Shown here in pieces: positions 47,948 to 55,491 of a stretch of 64,000 nt of DNA (within the stretch, counting starts at the first letter, position 1; the number at the start of each line of letters is the position of its first letter). Source of the stretch: Edwardsiella hoshinae NBRC 105699 = ATCC 33379 (lineage in GTDB: Bacteria; Pseudomonadota; Gammaproteobacteria; Enterobacterales; Enterobacteriaceae); the NCBI RefSeq assembly GCF_000474215.1, contig NZ_BAUC01000015.1, forward strand, positions 62,001 to 126,000, read 5' to 3'. Under the pieces are notes generated by a model. The model did no database searches. It saw only the letters and a list, made by a program, of their open reading frames with translations, and was not told the origin of the DNA. Both the position numbers and the translations under genes were made by a program.

Positions 47948-48691
47948 ATGGATAATTGGTTGTTAGAACAACAGATAAATCAGCTGTTGAATGTGGCTGA
48001 GATTCAGGATTACGCACCCAACGGTTTACAGGTCGAGGGGCGCCGTGAGGTGCGGCGTGTCATCACTGGGGTAACGGCCTGTCAGGCACTGTTGGATGCC
48101 GCGTTGCAGGCCGAGGCTGATGCAGTCCTGGTCCACCATGGCTATTTTTGGAAAAATGAGACGCCGACTATCCGTGGAATGCGTCGACAGCGGCTGAAGA
48201 CGCTATTGGCCAACGACATCAACTTGTATGCCTATCACCTGCCGTTGGATGCTCACCCGCAGTTGGGTAATAACGCCCAACTGGCCCAGTTGCTGAAGAT
48301 CACGCCACAAGGGCTGATCGCACCATTACTGCCCTATGGTGACTTGGTTGAGCCGTGTAGCGCCGGAGAGATGATCGGTCGCTTAGAACGTAAGCTGCAT
48401 CATAGCGTGTTGCATAGTGGCGATAATGCGCCTGCGCTGATCCGGCGCGTGGCATGGTGTACGGGGGGAGGGCAGGGATTCATCGAGCAGGCGGCCAGCT
48501 TTGGCGTCGATGCGTTCATTACCGGTGAGGTATCGGAGCAAACCATTCACACCGCCCGTGAGATGGGACTGCATTTCTTTGCCGCGGGTCATCATGCTAC
48601 AGAGCGGGGTGGCGTTCGCGCCTTGGGTGCGTGGTTGGCTCAGGAGTATGGTCTTGAGGTAACGTTTATCGATATCGCTAATCCAGCGTGA
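47948..48691 (+). CDS. ybgI: NIF3-family metal-binding protein YbgI
   Basis: Member of the NIF3/YbgI family that forms a toroidal hexamer with a di-metal centre; the function is unsettled (annotated as GTP cyclohydrolase type 2 homologue or radiation-resistance protein). The 247 residues include metal ligands in DAVLVHHGYFWKNE, NLYAYHLPLDAHPQLGNN and FFAAGHHATERGGV. The start MDNWLLEQQINQLLN has GAGGAGAGG upstream. In E. coli pxpBCA-nei follow; here the synteny breaks and the quorum-sensing locus begins. Confidence 0.94.
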   Translation: MDNWLLEQQINQLLNVAEIQDYAPNGLQVEGRREVRRVITGVTACQALLDAALQAEADAVLVHHGYFWKNETPTIRGMRRQRLKTLLANDINLYAYHLPLDAHPQLGNNAQLAQLLKITPQGLIAPLLPYGDLVEPCSAGEMIGRLERKLHHSVLHSGDNAPALIRRVAWCTGGGQGFIEQAASFGVDAFITGEVSEQTIHTAREMGLHFFAAGHHATERGGVRALGAWLAQEYGLEVTFIDIANPA

Positions 48692-48701
48692 ATGCCTAAC
48701 G

Positions 48702-48724
48702 GATGGTCGGCGATGCCGGCCATC
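48702..48724 (+). other. Hairpin after ybgI, weak terminator candidate
   Basis: The stem GATGGTCGGC (48702-48711) pairs with GCCGGCCATC (48715-48724), with one G-U pair and a GAT loop, ten bases after the ybgI stop. No T-run follows. Confidence 0.45.
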
Positions 48725-49287
48725 ATCGCACCCAACATTACCAATTTAATACCAAAACTTTCCGTAATGCTATTTCCCTATGTGGGGGGACGCCGTGACT
48801 GCGTATTCTTGCCGTCATCGCGAGTCTGCCGTTGTCCTCGGCGGCGATTAATAATCGCCTGCAAAAATTACGCCATTGCGCTATTATTTTTTCAATGATC
48901 ACCCAGCTGACTTTCTCATATTCCGTTTGTCTTAACCCCCCATTTCCCTGTATGCTAACGGATAATCCGAAGAGTTTATTGCTGCATTAAATTTATATTG
49001 ACAAGTAAAGATGATTTTATTCTTTCATGAATTTAGTGTGTCGGCGCGGTACCCTCAGCGGTATTTTATAGGCGCATGATGACGTTTTCTCATATTGTAA
49101 TATGTTGTCTTGCAACCGCTATCTATCGAGGCGAACGATCATTAAAAACTAAATTCGGATATTTCCTTGAAAGATGCAAGATAGGATTGTGCCGGTCGGT
49201 AGGCTGGCCAAGCGAGGTAAGCTTTTTAGCTTGGTCTAAGCCGTGAGCGGAGAGAGCTACATAGACGGGGGCGTTAAAGGAAAGGAT
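48725..49287. promoter_or_regulatory. Long AT-rich leader region of the autoinducer synthase gene
   Basis: Non-coding on inspection; the only open frame (48692-48898) has no ribosome-binding site and odd composition. It contains a perfect 17-bp palindrome GGCGATTA-A-TAATCGCC (48844-48860) and a TTGACA hexamer at 48998-49003 without an ideal -10. A small hairpin AAGCT-TTTT-AGCTT (49219-49232) is nested in CCAAGC...GCTTGG (49208-49234), some 50 bases before the start codon. The last structure could affect translation. I saw no convincing lux-type box of CTG-N10-CAG form. Confidence 0.45.
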
Positions 49288-49956
49288 ATGTTTGAAATTT
49301 TTGCTGTTGACTATCAGTCGCTGTCAAGAACAACCTCTAGTGAGCTATTCTCATTGCGTAAAGACACGTTTAAAGACCGCTTGAATTGGGCCGTCAACTG
49401 TAGCGATGGGATGGAGTTCGATGAGTATGACAGTGAGCATACGACCTATCTACTGGGCGTCAAGGATAATGATGTGGTGTGTAGCGTGCGCTTAATCGAG
49501 ACGCGTTATCACAACATGATTGTGGGTACCTTCTTCCAGTATTTCGCCAAGGCGGAGATCCCCGCCAGTAGCCAGTTCTTCGAGTCCAGCCGTTTCTTCG
49601 TCGATAAGTATCGAGCGCGCACCTTGTTGGCAAACCAGTATCCCCTATGTCACCTGTTGTTCTTGGCGATGATCAATTATACCCTGGCTTCAGGCCACCA
49701 GGGGATTTATACCATCGTCAGCCAGCCGATGTTGCGTATTCTAAACCGCTCCGGTTGGAATGTTTCGGTGGTCGAGCAGGGCATCTCGGAAAAGGATCAG
49801 GCGATTTATTTAGTCTATTTGCCAGCCGACGCTGAGAATCAGCGCAGCTTGATTGAGCGGATTAATCAAGAGTTACAGCACCCCTGGCAAGAGGCATTGC
49901 TACAGGCTTGGCCGTTGGTGCTAGAAGAAGAGACGATCAGCGCTCAACCGGTTTGA
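49288..49956 (+). CDS. edwI: Acyl-homoserine-lactone synthase, LuxI family (EdwI-like)
   Basis: Makes an N-acyl-homoserine lactone signal from S-adenosylmethionine and an acyl-ACP. The 222 residues from MFEIFAVDYQSLSRT keep the invariant LuxI residues: Arg24, Phe28 and Trp34 in SLRKDTFKDRLNW; the acidic cluster EFDEYD (43-48); Arg68 in CSVRLIETR; and Glu99 and Arg102 in FFESSRFFVDKYRAR. AAAGGAAAGGAT precedes the ATG; 15 upstream in-frame codons lack a ribosome-binding site. It converges with and overlaps the luxR-type gene by 20 bases. This layout and location near gltA resemble edwI/edwR of Edwardsiella; the acyl chain cannot be read from sequence. Confidence 0.93.
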   Translation: MFEIFAVDYQSLSRTTSSELFSLRKDTFKDRLNWAVNCSDGMEFDEYDSEHTTYLLGVKDNDVVCSVRLIETRYHNMIVGTFFQYFAKAEIPASSQFFESSRFFVDKYRARTLLANQYPLCHLLFLAMINYTLASGHQGIYTIVSQPMLRILNRSGWNVSVVEQGISEKDQAIYLVYLPADAENQRSLIERINQELQHPWQEALLQAWPLVLEEETISAQPV

Positions 49957-50656
49957 TGAGTTGTAATTCAACGCCAAGTCGGATGGCATGCTTGGCGTTG
50001 AGCACGCCCAGTTTTTTCACAACGTTACCGATGTGGAATTTCACCGTTCCGCTTTTAATCCCCAAGATCAGCGCGATCTCCTGATAGGTTTTGCCCATGC
50101 TGGCCCAATACAGAATTTCATTCTCGCGCGCGGAGAAAATATTCTCCATGTTATTATTTTTAATATTATGCTGTTGCGCTTGAATCTGTCGTTGACCCGC
50201 CATGAAACGCTCATGAGCGTTAATTAATAACATCTGTAACGCGCCTTGATTCTGCTCGACGATATTTAGGCTATGCTCATCGACCATCATCGAAAGCATC
50301 GCTAGCTGGTTTTCGGCATCGTGTAAGACGAAGGTATACCCTTTATTGACCTGGTATTTTTTGGCCAAGCTAAAGATCTTGGAGAGGTTGAGTTTGGCAT
50401 TCACCGTGATTTTCTCATCCCAGAGAAAAGGCGAGGTACGGCGTAACGCACAGATCACCACCGGATCGATCTGTTGGTAATGGTGCTCTTGGTACAACTT
50501 GACCCATTCATCGGGGGAGTTGGAGATGATGGTGATTTCCGTTGGATTCTTCTTATTGAGCAATAAATAGGCAAACTGTAGTTGACCATAGTAGGATAAA
50601 GATTGATCGATAAACAGCTTGATATCCTGCGCCAGGCTCTCGTTATCAGCAATCAC
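49937..50656 (-). CDS. edwR: LuxR-family quorum-sensing regulator (EdwR-like)
   Basis: Predicted acyl-homoserine-lactone receptor and DNA-binding regulator. The 239 residues have an N-terminal autoinducer-binding domain (about 15-160; FAYLLLNKKNPTEITIISNSPDEWVKLYQEHHYQQIDPVV with conserved Trp, Tyr and Asp). The C-terminal LuxR helix-turn-helix (about 172-235) reads FSARENEILYWASMGKTYQEIA, then GIKSGTVKFHIGNVVKKLGVLNAKHAI. It begins with GTG at 50656, preceded by AAGGAAGCAG. The convergent overlap with the synthase resembles EsaI/EsaR and ExpI/ExpR pairs, many of which act as signal-relieved repressors or activators; which applies here is unknown. Confidence 0.93.
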   Translation of the reverse strand: MIADNESLAQDIKLFIDQSLSYYGQLQFAYLLLNKKNPTEITIISNSPDEWVKLYQEHHYQQIDPVVICALRRTSPFLWDEKITVNAKLNLSKIFSLAKKYQVNKGYTFVLHDAENQLAMLSMMVDEHSLNIVEQNQGALQMLLINAHERFMAGQRQIQAQQHNIKNNNMENIFSARENEILYWASMGKTYQEIALILGIKSGTVKFHIGNVVKKLGVLNAKHAIRLGVELQLIKPVER

Positions 50657-50866
50657 TCTGCTTCCTTCTCCTCATTGCCACCACCACATACAATAAGCTA
50701 TACAATAATACGTTCTGTGGTTAATTACATCCTCTATCTTCCATGGTAACCAGATGTTGACATGAGTCGCAGAGGGCCTCCTGCATTATCTGCGGGATAG
50801 CTATACCTTAGTCTAACTAGACGCTGTTGTCATCGCTTAATAGAATGGCAGCCAGGTTAATATGGT
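50657..50866 (-). promoter_or_regulatory. edwR upstream region with short inverted repeats
   Basis: AT-rich upstream sequence of edwR. It holds three compact dyads: an imperfect 16-bp repeat GCAGAGGGCCTCCTGC (12 of 16 positions symmetrical, about 50770-50785), ATAGCTAT (50797-50804), and GTCTA-AC-TAGAC (50811-50822). One of them may be a LuxR-type operator, but none fits the usual consensus well. Confidence 0.35.
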
Positions 50867-50899
50867 AAAAAAAAACCTGACCCATTGATGGATCAGGTT
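50867..50899 (-). terminator. Rho-independent terminator of the 44-codon ORF
   Basis: On the minus strand AACCTGA (50899-50893) pairs with TCAGGTT (50880-50874), extended by CCAT/ATGG with one mismatch, and is followed by a run of about seven to nine T (A-run 50867-50875 on the plus strand). The stop codon TGA of the small ORF lies inside the first arm. Confidence 0.85.
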
Positions 50900-51027
50900 G
50901 CCAATTTGGCCAACACCAGGGAAAACGACACAATCAGGTTGATACTTTCCAGGTACGACAAATAGAGAAAGTACGCCTGATTGTTCTCACGGAGCATCGC
51001 CCATGGGCCATGTCCGTAGTTATTCAT
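50893..51027 (-). CDS. Small membrane-like protein, 44 residues, unknown
   Basis: Not recognised. The frame starts MNNYGHGPWAMLRENNQAYF and ends SFSLVLAKLAT. The first 18 residues are polar and the rest is mostly hydrophobic (about 20-44), consistent with one short membrane helix. Support: minus-strand ORF that ends inside a strong rho-independent terminator; a seven-codon upstream frame (ATG 51047 to TGA 51024) whose stop overlaps the start (ATGA), with AGGA 13 bases before the ATG; and ordinary codon choice. A -10-like TATATT lies upstream near 51100. The coding part can fold into a 55-base hairpin (50930-50984). It may encode a peptide, a regulatory RNA, or both. It sits just upstream of edwR on the same strand. 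Confidence 0.6.
   Translation of the reverse strand: MNNYGHGPWAMLRENNQAYFLYLSYLESINLIVSFSLVLAKLAT
50930..50984. other. Long hairpin inside the 44-codon ORF
   Basis: Outer arms ACAATCAGG (50930-50938) and CCTGATTGT (50976-50984) are perfect complements. Inner arms TACTTTC (50943-50949) and GAAAGTA (50967-50973) are also perfect, with a 17-base loop. Such a structure in an mRNA this short suggests an RNA-level function or translation control. Confidence 0.6.
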
Positions 51028-51121
51028 CTAATCGTAATTGTCCTCATTCTGTTTCTGCTACGACTTTTCACACACAGCTTACATAAAAATGTCGGCAGAA
51101 TATAGACCCTAAGCTATCTTT

Positions 51122-51210
51122 TTTCTCTACTTTACAGAGAAAGGAAAAATGAATCCTTTGCTTATACTTGGTAATATTAATTCTTACGCCAGTATTTAAT
51201 ATTACCCTTT
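51122..51210 (+). other. Plus-strand hairpin pair flanking a 16-codon frame
   Basis: Hairpin TTTCTCT-ACTTTAC-AGAGAAA (51122-51142) overlaps an AGAAAGGA ribosome-binding site for a tiny frame ATG 51149 to TAA 51199 (MNPLLILGNINSYASI). The end of that frame lies in an 11-bp perfect hairpin GGTAATATTAA (51170-51180) / TTAATATTACC (51196-51206), followed by TTTGATTTTT. It could be a leader peptide or a small RNA; no downstream plus-strand gene follows closely, so this is tentative. Confidence 0.35.
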
Positions 51211-51456
51211 GATTTTTATTGATTTATTATTTCTGTCTAATTATTGAACGCCAGCGAGTCGCCATTCGAATAGTAATGCTATTGATTTGGAAATATTGCT
51301 ACATCGATGTAAAGCAAGCGTGAAGAATTATAATTATTATCTGCTTTGCTCTACAAAAGCATTCGATTGAGAACGCATTAAATTAATTGTCTTATAATGG
51401 TCTTAGATCCTCGCCCATTGGCGAAGACGAGGATCTAGAATGCGATCGGCTAAGGA
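51211..51456. other. AT-rich non-coding stretch before yjdM end
   Basis: No gene seen. It holds a 12-bp palindrome TACATCGATGTA (51300-51311) and, next to the yjdM stop, a perfect 10-bp stem TAGATCCTCG (51404-51413) / CGAGGATCTA (51428-51437). The latter may end the yjdM transcript, although no T-run follows on the minus strand. Confidence 0.45.
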
Positions 51457-51795
51457 TTAATTCTTTTTCACAAATTCAGATTTGAGCTTCATCGGACCGA
51501 AGCCATCGATTTTGCAGTCGATATTGTGATCGCCTTCAACTAAGCGAATGTTTTTCACCTTGGTGCCGATCTTCAGCATGGAGGAGCTACCTTTGACCTT
51601 CAGATCCTTGATGACGGTGACGCTATCGCCATCGGCCAACAGGTTGCCGTTGGCATCTTTGACGATCAGGCTCTCCTCTTCCGGCGCGGCGTCAGTGGCG
51701 TCATTCCACTCGTAAGCGCATTCCGGGCAGATGTACATGTCATTATCTTGATAGGTATACTCAGAATGACACTTTGGGCAGTGCGGCAGTTGCAT
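51457..51795 (-). CDS. yjdM: Zinc-ribbon protein YjdM (PhnA family)
   Basis: Small cytosolic protein once named PhnA in E. coli; function unknown and not phosphonoacetate hydrolase. The 112 residues carry an N-terminal zinc ribbon with four Cys ([28 protein letters not shown], residues 4-30) and a C-terminal beta-rich domain (about 45-112; [34 protein letters not shown]). The start MQLPHCPKC has GAGG upstream; 18 further upstream codons are not conserved. It is unlinked to phn genes here. Confidence 0.94.
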   Translation of the reverse strand: MQLPHCPKCHSEYTYQDNDMYICPECAYEWNDATDAAPEEESLIVKDANGNLLADGDSVTVIKDLKVKGSSSMLKIGTKVKNIRLVEGDHNIDCKIDGFGPMKLKSEFVKKN

Positions 51796-52089
51796 GATAA
51801 GACCTCGCAAAAGTAAAAACCGCCGGGATGCAGGCGTATTGCGTGGCATCAGGCGGGAAAGTGGTAAAAATAAAGTTTACTTGGTCATAATACCGCATTT
51901 GTCGATATTTTTGTTGATAAATCTTGCTTTAACTCGCGTCCCTATCACGTTATACGTTGATTTTCATTCCGATAATTTTTATTTTACTCTTTTTATTCAA
52001 TGTGTTATTTGCAACTCTTTGTGATTCTCCGATACGGAGCGTTATGATTAGTAAAGTGCGAAAAACTGGCTTTATTTGCGTGGTAAGCG
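51796..52089. other. Intergenic region yjdM - GNAT gene
   Basis: AT-rich non-coding sequence between two minus-strand genes, presumably holding the yjdM promoter near 51850-51960. No hairpin, repeat or small ORF that I can support. Confidence 0.4.
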
Positions 52090-52626
52090 CTAGTCGAAAC
52101 GGCGCAGATAGGTGTTTTGATCATAACGTATCCCTTCGAGCTCACAGGCCTGATGACGCGTCTCCACCAGCGTAAAGCCATTGCGGCGTGCGACGGCGTT
52201 GCTACGCAGATTATCGCTGATACATTGGATTACGAAGCGAGTGACTTCGCGCCGTGCCACATAGTGTTGCATCAGTGCTTGGAGGGAGGCTGAGATGAGC
52301 CCCTTCCCCTGGTAAGACTGGGCTAGCCAGTAGCCTATCGGCGCGCAACGGCGCTGATGATCGATGCTATTTAAGGCGATGACGCCGATACAGTGTTGCT
52401 GATAGTGGATGATGTAATGGCGTGCGCTGCCCGCGTGGTGCGCTTCGGCTTGGGCGTGCAGACTCTGAGAGAGATTGTCGACGTGCACCATACTGTGCGG
52501 CCAACTGAGGAAACGGCAGAGATACTCCCGATTCTGCTCCACCAGGGTGAACAGGGCCTGGGCAAAGCGGGGATGCGCCGGTATCAGTTGGAGTTCGGGA
52601 CCGGCCTGTAAGATGGTGTGCTGCAT
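52090..52626 (-). CDS. GNAT acetyltransferase, RimJ/RimL type
   Basis: Predicted acetyl-CoA-dependent N-acetyltransferase. The 178 residues carry the RimJ/RimL pattern: VEQNREYLCRFLSWPHSM near the start, GVIALNSIDHQRRCAPIGYWLAQSYQGKGLIS (motif A, acetyl-CoA binding, about 80-112), and IQCISDNLRSNAVARRNGFTLVE. It is closest in layout to RimL (ribosomal L7/L12 serine acetyltransferase), but assignment to that target is only inferred. It lies between yjdM and gltA on the same strand as both. Confidence 0.87.
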   Translation of the reverse strand: MQHTILQAGPELQLIPAHPRFAQALFTLVEQNREYLCRFLSWPHSMVHVDNLSQSLHAQAEAHHAGSARHYIIHYQQHCIGVIALNSIDHQRRCAPIGYWLAQSYQGKGLISASLQALMQHYVARREVTRFVIQCISDNLRSNAVARRNGFTLVETRHQACELEGIRYDQNTYLRRFD

Positions 52627-52715
52627 GATGCCTCCCGGGCGGAGCGTGTGTTCGCCGGCAGTATAACGCTATGGCGGGGAGGAGGGGAGGCGTGATGGCT
52701 ACGGCGGATGAGCGG

Positions 52716-52736
52716 CCCGTTATATCCGCAGGCGGG
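52716..52736 (+). repeat. 21-bp direct repeat, copy 1
   Basis: The sequence begins CCGTTATATCCGCAGG and continues into GCGGGG. An identical copy starts 61 bases further on, at 52777. Both are in the gltA-acetyltransferase gap and each is followed by a purine-rich stretch. Confidence 0.7.
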
Positions 52737-52776
52737 GAGGCGTCGCCGTGGCCGCTCGCCAGGCCTTCATAGTCGA

Positions 52777-52797
52777 TCCGTTATATCCGCAGGCGGG
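52777..52797 (+). repeat. 21-bp direct repeat, copy 2
   Basis: Exact second copy of the repeat at 52716-52736. It lies just before the gltA terminal hairpin. Confidence 0.7.
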
Positions 52798-52803
52798 GGA
52801 GGA

Positions 52804-52832
52804 CTCCCCGGCCAGAGAGGTAGGCCGGGGAG
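52804..52832 (-). terminator. Hairpin at the end of gltA
   Basis: The 10-bp perfect stem CTCCCCGGCC (52804-52813) / GGCCGGGGAG (52823-52832) starts six bases after the gltA stop. There is no U-tract, so it may protect the mRNA end as much as terminate. Confidence 0.5.
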
Positions 52833-52837
52833 AGGGA

Positions 52838-54121
52838 TTAACGACGCTCCAGTTGTGAGCTGAAGTCGCGGCGGGCGTAACCGGTGTACAACTGACGCGG
52901 ACGGGCGATCTTCAGGCCGTCTTCGTGCATCTCGTTCCAGTGGGCGATCCAGCCGACGGTGCGGGCGATGGCGAAGATAACGGTGAACATGGTCGAGGGG
53001 ATACCCATCGCTTTGAGGATGATACCCGAGTAGAAGTCGACATTGGGGTAGAGCTTCTTCTCGATAAAGTAGGGGTCATTCAGCGCGATATGCTCCAGCT
53101 CTAGGGCGACTTCAAGCAGGTTGTCGTTCATCCCCAGCTCCTTAAGTACCTCATGGCAGGTTTCACGCATCACCGTCGCGCGCGGATCATAGTTCTTATA
53201 TACCCGATGACCGAAGCCCATCAGACGGAAAGAGTCGTTCTTATCCTTAGCGCGCTTAATAAAGGCCGGGATATGATCGACATGGTTGATCTCTTCTAGC
53301 ATCTTCAGGCAGGCCTCATTGGCTCCACCGTGTGCTGGCCCCCACAGCGAGGCGATACCGGCGGCGATACAGGCGAACGGGTTCGCGCCCGAGGAGCCGG
53401 CGGTGCGAACGGTTGAAGTTGAGGCATTCTGTTCATGGTCGGCATGCAGGATCAGGATGCGATCCATGGCGCGTTCTAACACCGGATTGACCTGATACTC
53501 CTCACACGGCGTAGCGAACATCATGCGCAAGAAGTTGCCGGCGTAGGAGAGATCGTTCTGCGGATAGATAAAGGGTTGGCCCAGGGAGTACTTGTAACAC
53601 ATGGCCGCGACTGTCGGCATCTTCGACAGCAAACGGAAAGCGGCGATCTCGCGGTGACGCTCGTTACTGATATCCAGTGAATCATGGTAGAAAGCGGCCA
53701 GCGCGCCGGTTACCCCACACATGACTGCCATCGGATGCGAGTCGCGGCGGAACCCTTGCAATAAACGGGTGATCTGCTCGTGGATCATGGTATGACGAGT
53801 CACGGTGGTCTTGAACGTGTCATATTCCGCTTGCGTCGGCGGTTCGCCATACAACAAGATGTAGCAGACCTCAAGGAACGAGGAGTGTTTCGCCAATTGG
53901 TCGATGGGATAACCACGATGTAACAAGATCCCCTCATCACCGTCGATATAGGTGATCTGTGACTCGCAGGAGGCGGTAGAGGTAAAGCCCGGATCAAAGG
54001 TGAAGTAGCCGTGGCTGCCAAGTTTACGGATATCGATCTCATCGTAACCCAGCGTCCCGGACAGTACATCCAGTTCAATGCGCTCAGAACCCACCGTCAG
54101 CGTTGCTTTGTTGTCTGCCAT
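52838..54121 (-). CDS. gltA: Citrate synthase GltA
   Basis: First step of the TCA cycle, condensing acetyl-CoA and oxaloacetate; the enterobacterial type II form is inhibited by NADH. The 427 residues start [20 protein letters not shown], with a zinc-free N-terminal domain typical of this type. Catalytic residues lie in [13 protein letters not shown] (His264 equivalent), [14 protein letters not shown] (His305 equivalent) and [14 protein letters not shown] (Asp362 equivalent). ATG 54121 is chosen by homology and by AAAGGAG upstream, rather than an in-frame ATG 42 bases earlier. Divergent from sdhCDAB-sucABCD, as in E. coli. Confidence 0.97.
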   Translation of the reverse strand: MADNKATLTVGSERIELDVLSGTLGYDEIDIRKLGSHGYFTFDPGFTSTASCESQITYIDGDEGILLHRGYPIDQLAKHSSFLEVCYILLYGEPPTQAEYDTFKTTVTRHTMIHEQITRLLQGFRRDSHPMAVMCGVTGALAAFYHDSLDISNERHREIAAFRLLSKMPTVAAMCYKYSLGQPFIYPQNDLSYAGNFLRMMFATPCEEYQVNPVLERAMDRILILHADHEQNASTSTVRTAGSSGANPFACIAAGIASLWGPAHGGANEACLKMLEEINHVDHIPAFIKRAKDKNDSFRLMGFGHRVYKNYDPRATVMRETCHEVLKELGMNDNLLEVALELEHIALNDPYFIEKKLYPNVDFYSGIILKAMGIPSTMFTVIFAIARTVGWIAHWNEMHEDGLKIARPRQLYTGYARRDFSSQLERR

Positions 54122-54433
54122 TACAGTCTCCTTTGGGACATCTATTTTTAGAACCATTGACACCGCACGAGGTGCGGCGAGGTAAGCTTCCCTGGCACGT
54201 GATATGACCGTCTCTCGCCTCTGTTGGCGTCAGGCGGCGTAGTGGCGTCTCCTTGTCACGTGGTTGCCGTTACTAACTAATTGTTAAAAATGTGTTTCCA
54301 AGGTGGTGTAAGGATTATGATTATTCATGTTGACGGCGTGGAAAGGATCTTTCCAACACAGCTGCTTAACGTTGTCTCACACGAAAGCGAATTGGGCAAC
54401 ATCTAATCATAATGCACACTTTTAATTCCTTTT

Positions 54434-54462
54434 TTGTAATCGAAATGTTGATTTATTGTCAA
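54434..54462 (-). promoter_or_regulatory. Candidate gltA promoter
   Basis: On the minus strand there is a perfect -35 TTGACA (54462-54457), a 17-base spacer and -10 TTACAA (54439-54434), about 310 bases before the gltA start. The long leader that results matches the known long gltA leader in E. coli, a target of the sRNA Spot 42. Confidence 0.55.
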
Positions 54463-54549
54463 TGCAATTGGCCTATTTATTAACTTTTGATGAATGCGTG
54501 ACCATGTTCACTGTTTTGGTTAAATGTTGTTAATCATTTTGTGTTTGAA

Positions 54550-54578
54550 TTGTAATCATAATGTGGTGACCCTATACT
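54550..54578 (+). promoter_or_regulatory. sdhC promoter
   Basis: The -35 TTGTAA (54550-54555), 17-base spacer and -10 TATACT (54573-54578) are followed by GCCGCCAGGTCTCCGG, which I recognise as nearly identical to the E. coli sdh start region. The leader to sdhC is about 175 bases and presumably contains the RyhB/Spot 42 pairing sites known from E. coli. A small hairpin TACCG-CCAT-CGGTA lies at about 54600-54613. Confidence 0.75.
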
Positions 54579-54760
54579 GCCGCCAGGTCTCCGGGACTTA
54601 CCGCCATCGGTAGGCATGCCTGTTGTGGAGCACCCAGCGCTCATCGTCCGCTGCGGTCAGACTCGCTTTACCGCGGCCAGATACCGCGTTATCACGCGGG
54701 TTGATAGAAGCGCTGCTTGACACCGCCCAGGTCCGGAGGAGGGAAAATAATAAGAGCTAT

Positions 54761-55150
54761 GTGGGCAACACTGTGAAAAAACAAAGACCTGTCAATCTTG
54801 ACTTGCCAACAATCCGCTTCCCCATCACTGCCATCGCCTCGATCCTACACCGTGTTAGCGGGGTCATTGTCTTCGTCTCCATCGCGATTCTTCTGTGGTT
54901 GCTCGGCCTGTCGCTCTCTTCGGCCGAGGGATTCGCGCAGGCGTCGGCGCTGGTCGATGGCCTGCTGGTTAAGTTGGTGCTTTGGGGCATTCTGACGGCG
55001 TTGGCTTACCATATTTGTGGTGGCCTCCGCCATTTACTGATGGATTTTGGCTATCTGGAAGAGACGTTTAGCGTGGGATGTCGCTCGGCGCAGGTGGCGT
55101 TTGCCGTCACCGTGCTGCTCTCCATCTGTGCGGGGGTATGGCTATGGTAA
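54761..55150 (+). CDS. sdhC: Succinate dehydrogenase cytochrome b556 subunit SdhC
   Basis: Membrane anchor of complex II with heme b and the ubiquinone site. The 129 residues equal the E. coli length when translation starts at GTG 54761 ([15 protein letters not shown]). Three membrane spans follow. The signature [17 protein letters not shown] has the quinone-site Ser and Arg, and the heme-ligand His is in [18 protein letters not shown]. No in-frame ATG gives a family-like N-terminus, so a GTG start is likely; GTG 54773 is the alternative. Its stop overlaps sdhD by seven bases. Confidence 0.93.
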   Translation: MGNTVKKQRPVNLDLPTIRFPITAIASILHRVSGVIVFVSIAILLWLLGLSLSSAEGFAQASALVDGLLVKLVLWGILTALAYHICGGLRHLLMDFGYLEETFSVGCRSAQVAFAVTVLLSICAGVWLW

Positions 55151-55491
55151 GTAATGCATCGGCGTTGGGACGTAACGGGGTCCAGGATTGGTTACTGCTG
55201 CGTGCGTCCGCCATCATCATGACGTTGTATGTCATCTATCTGCTGGCCTTTATCGCCGTGGCCGGCCCGCTCAACTATGGGCTGTGGCTCGACTTCTTCT
55301 CCTCCCGTCTGACTCAGGTGTTTACCCTGCTGACCTTGTTGTGCGTCTTGGTGCACGCCTGGATCGGGATGTGGCAGGTGTTGACGGATTATGTCAAACC
55401 CCTGGCGCTGCGGCTGCTGTTACAGCTGGCTATCGTGGTGGTACTGGTGGTTTATCTGGGTTATGGCACATTGGTCGTCTGGGGGATATAA
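55144..55491 (+). CDS. sdhD: Succinate dehydrogenase membrane anchor subunit SdhD
   Basis: Second membrane anchor of complex II. The 115 residues start [21 protein letters not shown] and have three spans. The heme-ligand His and quinone-site Tyr/Asp lie in [21 protein letters not shown]. The start is fixed by exact alignment with the E. coli protein and by the seven-base overlap with sdhC. The next gene, sdhA, begins immediately after its stop. Confidence 0.96.
   Translation: MVSNASALGRNGVQDWLLLRASAIIMTLYVIYLLAFIAVAGPLNYGLWLDFFSSRLTQVFTLLTLLCVLVHAWIGMWQVLTDYVKPLALRLLLQLAIVVVLVVYLGYGTLVVWGI

Noticed and set aside
48692-48898. A 68-codon plus-strand frame directly after ybgI
   Set aside because: No ribosome-binding site, Cys/Arg-rich composition without pattern, and the frame overlaps a hairpin and a perfect palindrome.
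49288-50656. Mobile-element origin of the quorum-sensing locus
   Set aside because: No integrase, transposase, tRNA attachment site or terminal repeats were found around it; only composition and synteny suggest acquisition.
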